A DNA stretch of 5,187 nt from the NCBI GenBank assembly GCA_945957225.1, contig CAMFKK010000211.1:1-5187 (forward strand), read 5' to 3'. The notes under the pieces were generated by a model. That model was not told the DNA's origin. It did not search any database and worked only from the letters and a program-made list of their open reading frames with translations. The stretch is from an uncultured Sphingobacteriia bacterium. GTDB taxonomy: Bacteria; Bacteroidota; Bacteroidia; Chitinophagales; Chitinophagaceae. Position numbers and translations under genes: made by a program. This document shows, in pieces, positions 1-5,076 of the stretch (position 1 is the stretch's first letter; each line of letters opens with the position of its first letter).

Positions 1-273
1 GGTGTATGGCTTGATCCAATGGATCCATCAAAAGCCAGGAAGATTTGTGCCATGGGAATCAAGTGTAGCAGATGGATTACCATGCATGGATTTGCCTTTA
101 ATGTAAATACCAACCTAGATTATTTTGGTTTTATTGTCCCCTGTGGCATAGAAAATAAACAAGTCACTTCCTTGGAAAAAGAAATAGGCAAAAAAGTTTC
201 CATGGAGGAGGTCAAATACAAGGTCAAAAAACATTTTGAACAGGTTTTTTCCTGTCAATTGATTAGCGGTTAA
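1..273 (+). CDS. lipB: LipB, octanoyl-ACP:protein octanoyltransferase (C-terminal part, 5' end outside window)
   Basis: The protein transfers the octanoyl group from acyl carrier protein to a lysine of lipoyl domains (pyruvate and 2-oxoglutarate dehydrogenases, glycine cleavage H protein), the first step of endogenous lipoate synthesis in the cytoplasm, before LipA adds sulfur. The open frame runs from base 1 (GVWLD...) to TAA at 271-273, giving the last 90 residues; the ATG at 19 is internal, not the start. The family block is clear: RKICAMG with the active-site lysine at codon 40-42 (Lys135 in E. coli), then SRWITMHGFAFNVN, then the PCGI motif with the catalytic cysteine at codon 142-144 (Cys169 in E. 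coli), then VTSLEKE. Both catalytic residues are intact, so the gene is cut by the window edge rather than broken. It converges on, and overlaps by 11 bases, the minus-strand gene that follows. Identification is confident from these motifs. Confidence 0.95.
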   Translation, partial: GVWLDPMDPSKARKICAMGIKCSRWITMHGFAFNVNTNLDYFGFIVPCGIENKQVTSLEKEIGKKVSMEEVKYKVKKHFEQVFSCQLISG

Positions 274-901
274 TGGCATCTTTTTGTACTAAGAATTTGC
301 CTTGTTCTTTTAAATTGCCATCTTCATATAAATCAAAAAGAAACCAACCAGTATGCACAAAATTGGCTTTGTCTAAATAGGTTTCTTTGTCTTTGATGCC
401 ATTGATTTCAAAAATGTAGGTTCCATTTGCTTCTTTGAAAACCAATTTATACAAGTGTTTCCGCGCGTCAGGCAATAGAATGGTTGGAATACCCCTGCCA
501 TTGCAAAAAACAAATTTTGAAGCTTTCCATGTATGAGCGGTACTAGCCAGTTCTTTATTTGAGCTGGTAGATTGGATAGTTGAAAAATAAAATTTACCCC
601 CAGCCAATTGATAATAGATTCTATAAAACAAAGGCCTTTCTGTTGGGGCTTTGTCTACAAAACCATTGTCATACATATTGGGTGTTTGAGCGTTTAAGAT
701 GGTTTTAAATTGTATTGAATCGGTAGATCGTTGTATAGAAAGTTGCTGACAGTTTTTAAAGGGGTTTAACCAAGAGACTTTTATACCTTGATTACCCAAA
801 TCCTGCACTTTAAATTCTGGAAGTGTTTCTTGGGCATGAATCCATCCCCCATGGGTAATGCATACAAAGAACAATAAACAATTGGTAGAAAACCATTTCA
901 T
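263..901 (-). CDS. Secreted protein with fibronectin type III-like domain, function unknown
   Basis: The 212-residue product is not recognised as a named family. Residues 1-23 form a Sec signal peptide (MKWF, hydrophobic LLFFVCI core, likely cleavage after IHA, before Gln24). Residues about 25-112 resemble a fibronectin type III beta-sandwich: KVSWLNP, then QLSIQRSTDSIQF, then a FVDKAP turn and FYRIYYQL, as in extracellular Bacteroidota proteins. A Ser/Thr-rich linker (about 110-125) leads to a C-terminal region (about 128-208) of alternating beta-strand patterns ending GWFLFDLYEDGNLKEQGKFLVQ. That ending has the shape of a type IX secretion C-terminal sorting domain, though the match is weak by eye. 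There is no lipobox cysteine at the cleavage site, so it is probably secreted or surface-attached rather than a lipoprotein. The start ATG lacks a convincing Shine-Dalgarno, which is usual in this phylum. The gene begins 29 nt after the PLP enzyme gene on the same strand and is probably co-transcribed with it; no functional link is evident. Confidence 0.8.
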   Translation of the reverse strand: MKWFSTNCLLFFVCITHGGWIHAQETLPEFKVQDLGNQGIKVSWLNPFKNCQQLSIQRSTDSIQFKTILNAQTPNMYDNGFVDKAPTERPLFYRIYYQLAGGKFYFSTIQSTSSNKELASTAHTWKASKFVFCNGRGIPTILLPDARKHLYKLVFKEANGTYIFEINGIKDKETYLDKANFVHTGWFLFDLYEDGNLKEQGKFLVQKDAINR

Positions 902-930
902 GGGAGCAAAGATAAATGTGAATGATTTGA

Positions 931-1809
931 TTAAAAGGGCAATAGGCCTTTTTTTAAAGAATGGTTACCCTGCAAGCCCCCACTATGAATGATTAAAATC
1001 TTATTCCCTGTTTTAAACCTGTTTGTAGCAATCATTTGTTCTACGCCAAAACAGAGTTTGCTGGTATAAACAATATCTGTAGGTAGGGATTCTCTTATCC
1101 AAAGTTCTCGCATATACTGCAATAGTGTTGGCGGATGTTTGGCAAATCCACCAAAATGGAAATTCTCTTCTAATTCAAATTGACCATGTATTTCTGGCGA
1201 GCAGAATTGTAGCACAGCATTTTTGAGTGTAGGATTGTTTTTTTGGGAACTGATGCCAATAAGTTGTTGATGCGCTGCTAAGGTAGTAAGCAGGCCAGCA
1301 GCCATTGTACCAGAACCTACCGAGCAAACAATATGAGTATAGGGTGATGGGTCAATTTCCTCCATGATCTTAGCCGCACCTTGAACACCCAAATTGCCAT
1401 AGCCTCCTTCTGAAACAAAATAGCGCCCTTTTGTCTCATATGCTTTTTTAATGGCTGCCTTGTCTTGGTATTGTTCTCTAGTCAAATAGACCAATTGCAT
1501 GCCATATTCCTTAGCCGCAGATAGGGTGGGAGAAGCTATTGGTCCAGCTTCCCCTCTGATAAACCCAATAGCGCTAAGACCCGCTTCTTTGGATGCTAGG
1601 GCTAGGGCAACCAAATGATTGGAATAAGCACCCCCAAAACTGGCTATTTCCCTTGCTCCATGCATTAGGGCGTCCTCTAAATAATACCGGAGTTTATACC
1701 ATTTATTGCCACTAATCACTGGATGAATCTCATCTAAACGTAAGATGTCTGTACAAATATGATTTTTTGTAAAAGATTTTAGTGCTTGAATTCGAGGCTT
1801 TTGTAGCAT
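931..1809 (-). CDS. PLP-dependent enzyme, ACC deaminase / D-cysteine desulfhydrase family
   Basis: This is a cytosolic fold-type II pyridoxal-phosphate enzyme of 292 residues, shorter than typical ACC deaminases (about 330-340) but with all core blocks. The motif SGNKWYKL carries the Schiff-base lysine Lys36 (Lys51 of Pseudomonas ACC deaminase). FGGAYSNH (58-65) matches the substrate-carboxylate loop, SEGGYGNLGVQG (133-144) is a family block, SVGSGTMAAG (163-172) is the phosphate-binding loop, and IHSGGLQG (274-281) is the C-terminal block. Automatic pipelines would probably call it ACC deaminase. However, the residues reported to separate the two activities differ: the position of ACC deaminase Glu295 is Thr249 here (Tyr248-Thr249, like the YTGK of bacterial DcyD), and that of Leu322 is Ser276. 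D-cysteine desulfhydrase-type activity (D-cysteine to pyruvate, sulfide and ammonia) or a related D-amino acid reaction is therefore more likely than ethylene-precursor breakdown. The substrate is inferred, not shown. It is first in a two-gene minus-strand unit and divergent from the nucleotidyltransferase gene. Confidence 0.9.
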   Translation of the reverse strand: MLQKPRIQALKSFTKNHICTDILRLDEIHPVISGNKWYKLRYYLEDALMHGAREIASFGGAYSNHLVALALASKEAGLSAIGFIRGEAGPIASPTLSAAKEYGMQLVYLTREQYQDKAAIKKAYETKGRYFVSEGGYGNLGVQGAAKIMEEIDPSPYTHIVCSVGSGTMAAGLLTTLAAHQQLIGISSQKNNPTLKNAVLQFCSPEIHGQFELEENFHFGGFAKHPPTLLQYMRELWIRESLPTDIVYTSKLCFGVEQMIATNRFKTGNKILIIHSGGLQGNHSLKKGLLPF

Positions 1810-1957
1810 TATTTAAGGGAGAAACTGATGATTGGTTGATAATAATCTAGTAACTTTATAGCCGAAAAAAACACAATATGATTCTTTTCGGAAACAGAAA
1901 AGTAATCATTCTCTTTGAATCAAGTTTCTATTTTTAAACGTATTTAAACAAGATTTT
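1810..1957. promoter_or_regulatory. Divergent promoter region between PLP enzyme and nucleotidyltransferase genes
   Basis: These 148 AT-rich bases separate two divergent start codons, so they must hold promoters for both directions. On the plus strand a TTTG occurs at 1914-1917, and a TATTTTTA at 1929-1936 resembles the Bacteroidota -7 element TAnnTTTG, but the 11-nt gap between them is shorter than the usual 17-23. No single pair fits well enough to fix a transcription start on either strand. Neither gene has a Shine-Dalgarno site; the bases before the plus-strand ATG read ACAAGATTTT. The inverted repeat at 1862-1891 lies inside and is listed separately. Confidence 0.5.
1862..1891. repeat. 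Perfect 7-bp inverted repeat, candidate operator
   Basis: CCGAAAA at 1862-1868 is mirrored exactly by TTTTCGG at 1885-1891, with 16 nt between the arms. It lies 53 bp from the PLP enzyme start and about 66 bp from the nucleotidyltransferase start. The arm centres are 23 bp apart, roughly two helical turns, which suits a dimeric regulator. No regulator gene is adjacent. It could equally be chance in AT-rich DNA or a leader stem. Confidence 0.3.
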
Positions 1958-2866
1958 ATGAAACCAACACTGGTAATATTAGCAGCAGGAATGGCAAGCC
2001 GATATGGTAGCCAAAAACAAACACAATCTTTTGGACCAAGTGGGGAAACCATTATGGACTATTCCATCTATGATGCTATTAAAGCAGGGTTTGAAAAAGT
2101 GGTCTTTATTATTAGAGAAGATTTTGCTGAAAATTTTAAAGCCATTTTTGAACCAAAACTAAAAGGCAAAATTGCAACGGATTATGTTTACCAAGATCTA
2201 CGTTCTTTTATTGGAGACAAACAAGTACCTGCAGAAAGAACAAAGCCATGGGGAACAGCCCATGCTGTGCTATGCTGCAAGGGTAAAGTAAATGAGCCAT
2301 TTGCGGTGATCAATGCGGATGATTATTATGGAACCGATGCTTTTGTAAAAGCCTATGACTTTTTAGTAAACCAATGCAATGAGCAGACCTATTGTATTGT
2401 AGGATATGAGTTGAAAAAGACTTTAAGCGATTTTGGTAGTGTAAGCCGCGGTGTTTGTGCGGTGGATGCCAACAATAACCTAACAGATATTAATGAGCGT
2501 ACCAGTATTTTCCGCAATGAATCTGGTGTAATCACTTATGAAGACGCAACGGGTTTGCACGAGGTAAGTGAAGACTCATTAGTAAGTATGAACTATCTCT
2601 GTTTTGCCCCAGGATTTATTGATGTATGTGAGACTTATTTTCAAGAATTCTTAAGTGATGAGAAAAATCTGCAAAATCCAAAATCAGAATTTTTTATTCC
2701 TATTGTAACGGGTCAGTTTATGAAATCAGGTAGGGGAACTGTAAAAGTAGTGCCTACTTCAGCCCAATGGTTTGGGGTTACTTATAAAGAAGACGCGCCA
2801 CATGTGCAAGCTAGTATCAATGCCTTGGTGGCAGATGGAACTTATCCTGCCAATCTTTGGGCATAA
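1958..2866 (+). CDS. Nucleotidyltransferase (sugar-1-phosphate NTP-transferase type)
   Basis: This 302-residue cytosolic enzyme belongs to the GT-A-fold NTP transferase superfamily, which joins a nucleoside triphosphate to a sugar phosphate or similar acceptor, releasing pyrophosphate and giving an activated NDP precursor. The N-terminal signature is LAAGMASRYGSQKQ (residues 8-21), with Arg15 and Lys20 in the positions that bind the NTP phosphates, followed by FGPSGETIMDYSIYDAI. The block WGTAHAV (98-104) contacts the base or sugar, and NADDYYG (119-125) carries the metal-binding aspartate at about Asp121. The form GMxSRYGxxKQ...GPxGETIMDYS is characteristic of a widespread Bacteroidota/Firmicutes group usually annotated only as nucleotidyltransferase. 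Substrate cannot be read from sequence; cell-surface glycan or lipopolysaccharide precursors are plausible. No kinase or glycosyltransferase partner is adjacent, so context adds nothing. The ATG is the first in frame and the upstream sequence is A/T-rich. It is monocistronic, ending at a strong hairpin about 60 nt downstream. Confidence 0.9.
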   Translation: MKPTLVILAAGMASRYGSQKQTQSFGPSGETIMDYSIYDAIKAGFEKVVFIIREDFAENFKAIFEPKLKGKIATDYVYQDLRSFIGDKQVPAERTKPWGTAHAVLCCKGKVNEPFAVINADDYYGTDAFVKAYDFLVNQCNEQTYCIVGYELKKTLSDFGSVSRGVCAVDANNNLTDINERTSIFRNESGVITYEDATGLHEVSEDSLVSMNYLCFAPGFIDVCETYFQEFLSDEKNLQNPKSEFFIPIVTGQFMKSGRGTVKVVPTSAQWFGVTYKEDAPHVQASINALVADGTYPANLWA

Positions 2867-2928
2867 TTCATAGTCAATATAAGCCTGAAGATTTGATGAT
2901 TTTGGCTTTTACTTAGATTGTATCAAGC

Positions 2929-2953
2929 AAAAAAGGGGGATTCCCCTTTTTTT
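2929..2953 (+). terminator. Rho-independent terminator after the nucleotidyltransferase gene
   Basis: A perfect 10-bp stem pairs AAAAAAGGGG (2929-2938) with CCCCTTTTTT (2943-2952) around a GATT loop, followed by T-rich sequence up to 2953. It lies 62 nt past the stop codon. The A-tract on the other side makes it potentially bidirectional, so it could back up the terminator of the convergent protease gene. Confidence 0.85.
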
Positions 2954-3007
2954 GTGCCCAAACAAGCTGCTTTTGTCTTTTGATAAAGGTCCAAAGGGTG
3001 GTAATAG

Positions 3008-3031
3008 AAAACCCCCAACATGGGTTGGGGG
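3008..3031 (-). terminator. Rho-independent terminator of the sigma/protease operon
   Basis: On the minus strand, an 8-bp perfect stem (CCCCCAAC at 3031-3024 with GTTGGGGG at 3019-3012, loop 3020-3023) is followed directly by TTTT (3011-3008), the classic intrinsic terminator layout. The stem begins 28 nt after the TAG stop of the protease gene. Flanking bases 3002-3007 and 3036-3041 can also pair (TAATAG with CTATTA), lengthening the hairpin across small internal loops. On the plus strand the stem is not followed by a T-run, so it works mainly in the minus direction. Confidence 0.85.
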
Positions 3032-3059
3032 CTTACTATTATTTAAAAAAAACAACTGT

Positions 3060-4166
3060 CTATTTCTGACTAAAGGCTTTGACGTTGAAAACACAATCAG
3101 CTACTCTGCTAATTTGTTGTTTTCGTTCAACTCCTTTCATATTTGCACGAACAGGGATTTTGATATTGTCTAATGCAGTATCTGTTTTCTTAGCTTCTTC
3201 TACAAAATCATGGATATTTTTTGACTTCACGGCAAAAGTAACCCCATCGGCCTGGGCCTGACGCGTACTTAGAACACCTATTACCTCACCATTGCCATTT
3301 AAAACAGGACCACCTGAGTTACCTGGATTAGCACTGATCTGAATTTGATAACTCAAAGAGTCACCATTAAAACCTGTTTTAGAAGCAAGGTAACCAACGC
3401 CATATACAATATCATTACGTGGGTAACCTAGTGTGAAAATTTCATCACCCAAATCTGCATTCCTTTTACCAATACCATAAGGCAATGATTTGAAAGGTTT
3501 GAAGTCTGTATCGTTGATTTTCAGGATGGCCAAATCTTTTTGATTGTCTATATGAACTATAGAAGCATTATACTCTCTACCCTTATTATCAACTACAATG
3601 GCTGATGTTCCTTTTAACACGTGTGCATTGGTAATGATAAAGCCTTTTGCGTCTATCAAGAAACCAGAACCACCACTTACAATCTTAACCCCAGTTGGAA
3701 TCTTGGTTTTTACTTCATTAATCAAAGAACCCTGTACCTGTTGGTTGCGTTTGATAATTTCAATATCCTTGCTCAATTGTTGTAATTGGTTGCCATTTAC
3801 CGGAGAGAAAAAAGCCACCAATCCACTAATGAACAAGGCAATGACACCACCTACAGAAGCTGCAATAGCCGCAACTCTCTTATACCTATTCCACAATTGA
3901 ACAACCTGAACTTTGGTAGAAACTTCTCCACCTTCATACACTTCTCCCGTTTCTACCAATTCTTGGTGAACATGGTGAAGGGTGTGTTTGATGTTCTGGT
4001 AAGCCACATAACTGTCCATTTGATGCAGGAACATATTGTGCTCCACCACCATTTGGTCAATTTCTGGGGTTTTCTTTCGCAGCGCTTCAAAGAAAGCTTG
4101 CTCCTGAGGATTCATCTCCCCGGCAAGGTAGCTCTCAATGGCTGCTAGTAATTGAATGTCATCCAT
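3060..4166 (-). CDS. Membrane-anchored trypsin-like (HtrA-type S1C) serine protease with anti-sigma-like N-terminal domain
   Basis: Domain order in 368 residues: a cytoplasmic helical domain (1-97) opening IESYLAGEMNPQEQAFFEAL, which follows the YLxGExxPxExxxFExxL pattern of Bacteroidota anti-sigma factors; one transmembrane helix (about 98-120); a Gln/Lys-rich, possibly coiled-coil linker (126-152); a periplasmic trypsin-like domain (about 160-326); and a 40-residue tail. The catalytic triad is complete: His182 in TNAHV, Asp211 in KDLAIL, Ser284 in GNSGGP. There is no PDZ domain, unlike DegP or DegS. The N-terminal domain has no cysteine (the only one is Cys358), so it is not a zinc-binding ZAS type, although it has a His cluster HTLHHVH (61-67). 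The gene starts 5 nt after the ECF sigma stop codon with a GGAG site inside the sigma gene, so it is probably translationally coupled. Inference: it holds the sigma factor at the membrane and links its release to periplasmic proteolysis. A plain envelope quality-control protease with a non-regulatory N-terminus is the alternative. Confidence 0.9.
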   Translation of the reverse strand: MDDIQLLAAIESYLAGEMNPQEQAFFEALRKKTPEIDQMVVEHNMFLHQMDSYVAYQNIKHTLHHVHQELVETGEVYEGGEVSTKVQVVQLWNRYKRVAAIAASVGGVIALFISGLVAFFSPVNGNQLQQLSKDIEIIKRNQQVQGSLINEVKTKIPTGVKIVSGGSGFLIDAKGFIITNAHVLKGTSAIVVDNKGREYNASIVHIDNQKDLAILKINDTDFKPFKSLPYGIGKRNADLGDEIFTLGYPRNDIVYGVGYLASKTGFNGDSLSYQIQISANPGNSGGPVLNGNGEVIGVLSTRQAQADGVTFAVKSKNIHDFVEEAKKTDTALDNIKIPVRANMKGVERKQQISRVADCVFNVKAFSQK

Positions 4167-4171
4167 GGTAC

Positions 4172-4738
4172 TTATTCTCCGATATTATATTGCGAAAAAA
4201 ACAATTTCTTCAACCTCATCAGGCATTTGTACTTCTGGTTCTTAGCGTTGTCGGCATTGGTATAACCAAATTCTTCCGCTAGTTCCTGCATGCCCATTTT
4301 CTTTACATAGTAACCCTCTAACAAACTCTTGCAAGGTTCACCCAGGCTTTTCATGGCCCGATCCATTATCGCAAACTCAGCGTTGCGTTTTTCGTGAATC
4401 TCAAGATCCTCTTCAACAGGGACCGTCTCGTCCAGATTATCAATCTGGTTGGAGAATCTTCCCATTTGCTGTAGTTTTTTAAGCCACAGTCTCCTGCATA
4501 TGGAATATACATAGGTTTTTATTTGACAGGTTAAGACAAATGATTCGCTTTGTGCTTTTTCATACAGTGCAATCATTGCTTCCTGGAAAATATCCCTTGC
4601 GTCGTCATAGCTGCCATTATTATTCAACACAAAAGCCTGAACCATATTAAAATTGTCTTTATAAATGGTTTCGATGGCTTTAGAGTCGTTATTGGCCAGT
4701 CCTTTCAGTAATGCTTGTTCGTTCTGTTCAGCTTTCAC
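4172..4738 (-). CDS. ECF-family (sigma-70 like) RNA polymerase sigma factor
   Basis: The product directs RNA polymerase core to a specific promoter set. Numbering from the GTG start (188 residues), region 2 spans about 16-91: GLANNDSKAIETIYKDNF, the core-binding DARDIFQEAMIALYEK (about 46-61), and YVYSICRRLWLKKLQ (about 76-90), which should contact the -10 element. An acidic linker (about 97-118) leads to region 4 (about 132-180) with a helix-turn-helix around MQELAEEFGYTNADNAKNQKYKCLMRL for the -35 element. The start is uncertain: there is no in-frame ATG. GTG at 4738-4736 puts the usual dozen residues before the GLANND block, as in most ECF factors; TTG at 4780 would add 14 residues and give 202. 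It is the first gene of an operon with the anti-sigma-like protease and diverges from a small lipoprotein gene. The target regulon is unknown; autoregulation is common for ECF operons but is not visible here. Confidence 0.93.
   Translation of the reverse strand: MKAEQNEQALLKGLANNDSKAIETIYKDNFNMVQAFVLNNNGSYDDARDIFQEAMIALYEKAQSESFVLTCQIKTYVYSICRRLWLKKLQQMGRFSNQIDNLDETVPVEEDLEIHEKRNAEFAIMDRAMKSLGEPCKSLLEGYYVKKMGMQELAEEFGYTNADNAKNQKYKCLMRLKKLFFSQYNIGE
4177..4180 (-). promoter_or_regulatory. Shine-Dalgarno site of the protease gene, inside the sigma gene end
   Basis: On the minus strand GGAG (4180-4177) lies 10 nt before the ATG at 4166-4164 and overlaps the last sense codons of the sigma gene. 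It is notable because the other genes here lack such sites. It supports the chosen start and coupled translation, which would keep sigma and its putative membrane regulator in proportion. Confidence 0.6.
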
Positions 4739-4749
4739 GATGCTGCTTT

Positions 4750-4781
4750 TAATACTAGTAAGTGGATAAAAGTAAACCAAA
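4750..4781 (-). promoter_or_regulatory. Weak candidate promoter for the sigma/protease operon
   Basis: On the minus strand TTTG (4781-4778) and TAGTATTA (4757-4750) are separated by 20 nt, a spacing that fits the Bacteroidota TTTG / TAnnTTTG housekeeping promoter, though the second box matches only partly. Transcription would then begin only a few bases before the GTG at 4738, giving a very short or leaderless mRNA, and would exclude the upstream TTG at 4780 as a start. The evidence is slim. Confidence 0.22.
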
Positions 4782-4885
4782 AATGGGCTAAAAATTATTT
4801 TTTAAATATTTTTCGTTTAGGAGGTTACCTTTTACCTCCTTCTGGTATTAATAATAAATTCACTCAAACAAAAAAACACAAACAA
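4781..4885. promoter_or_regulatory. Divergent intergenic region and leader of the lipoprotein gene
   Basis: This 105-nt, very AT-rich stretch separates the sigma operon from the lipoprotein gene. A TATTTTTC at 4807-4814 matches seven of eight positions scored against TAnnTTTG and is a candidate plus-strand -7 element, but no TTTG or TTG lies at the expected distance upstream. That would be consistent with a promoter read by an alternative sigma factor, or with a chance match. The last 20 nt before the lipoprotein ATG are almost all A and C, the leader type seen before well-expressed Bacteroidota genes. Confidence 0.4.
4819..4840 (+). promoter_or_regulatory. Stem-loop in the lipoprotein mRNA leader
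   Basis: AGGAGGT (4819-4825) pairs perfectly with ACCTCCT (4834-4840) around an 8-nt loop. It sits about 45 nt before the lipoprotein start and, if the -7 box at 4807-4814 is real, at or next to the mRNA 5' end, where a stem would protect against decay. The left arm is a perfect Shine-Dalgarno core that is too far from any start to work and would be sequestered in the stem. No T-run follows on either strand, so it is not a terminator. Confidence 0.5.
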
Positions 4886-5068
4886 ATGAAAAAAGTATTA
4901 TTCGTTCTTGCACTAGGTGCATTCGCAGCTTGCGGTACAACTGAAAACAAAGAAGTTAAAGCTGATTCTACTGCTGTAGCAACTGATACTGCTGCTGCTA
5001 AAGTTGACACTGCTGCTGTTAAAGTTGATTCAGCTGCTGTTAAAGTTGATTCTGCTGCAAAAAAATAA
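4886..5068 (+). CDS. Small repeat-rich lipoprotein, function unknown
   Basis: The product has 60 residues. The start is ATG at 4886, giving MKKVLFVLALGAFAAC; the frame is open further upstream, but those residues do not look like protein and would bury the signal peptide. Residues 1-15 are a lipoprotein signal peptide with lipobox FAAC, so Cys16 should be lipidated by Lgt and cleaved by LspA (Phe at -3 is less usual than Leu). The mature part has only 45 residues, of low complexity, made almost entirely of Ala, Lys, Val, Asp, Thr and Ser, with a 7-residue repeat (AAVKVDS) at 36-58. It should be disordered or weakly helical, extending from the envelope membrane. Similar short Ala/Asp/Thr-rich lipoproteins are common in Bacteroidota and have no assigned role. 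The A/C-rich leader and simple codons (GCT, AAA, GTT) suggest strong expression. It is divergent from the ECF sigma operon and is possibly a target of it. Confidence 0.85.
   Translation: MKKVLFVLALGAFAACGTTENKEVKADSTAVATDTAAAKVDTAAVKVDSAAVKVDSAAKK
4991..5062 (+). repeat. 21-bp in-frame tandem repeat within the lipoprotein gene
   Basis: Three full units (4991-5011, 5012-5032, 5033-5053) and a partial fourth (5054-5062) follow GCT GCT GYT AAA GTT GAY WCN, encoding AA(A/V)KVD(T/S). Units two and three differ at only a few third-codon positions. Being a multiple of three, gain or loss of a unit would change protein length without a frameshift. More diverged copies (KADST, ATDT) lie just upstream, suggesting growth by repeated duplication. 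Confidence 0.85.
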
Positions 5069-5076
5069 ATGATTTA

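Noticed and set aside
933..955. Hairpin AAAAGG / CCTTTT with T-run over the stop codon of the PLP enzyme gene, as a terminator
   Set aside because: The T-run follows the stem only on the plus strand, where no gene is transcribed into it; on the minus strand the T bases are used up in the stem and the next gene starts within 30 nt.
2881..2910. AAGCC / GGCTT hairpin followed by TTTT after the nucleotidyltransferase gene
   Set aside because: Only five pairs with an 18-nt loop; the 10-bp stem at 2929-2952 is a far better terminator.
2909..3173. Short open frames on both strands across the terminator region
   Set aside because: They translate the terminator hairpins and the end of the protease gene in other frames; no leader or family resemblance.
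3984..3986. His cluster (residues 61-67 of the protease) as a zinc-binding anti-sigma motif
   Set aside because: The ZAS motif needs HxxxCxxC; the N-terminal domain has no cysteine, so zinc binding of that kind is not supported.
3079..4148. Plus-strand open frames of 60-120 codons inside the protease gene
   Set aside because: Antisense shadows of a well-supported protease with an intact catalytic triad; residue composition is not protein-like.
4715..4885. N-terminal extension of the lipoprotein frame beginning at 4715
   Set aside because: It would run through the divergent promoter region and the hairpin and bury the signal peptide and lipobox; ATG at 4886 gives a canonical lipoprotein.
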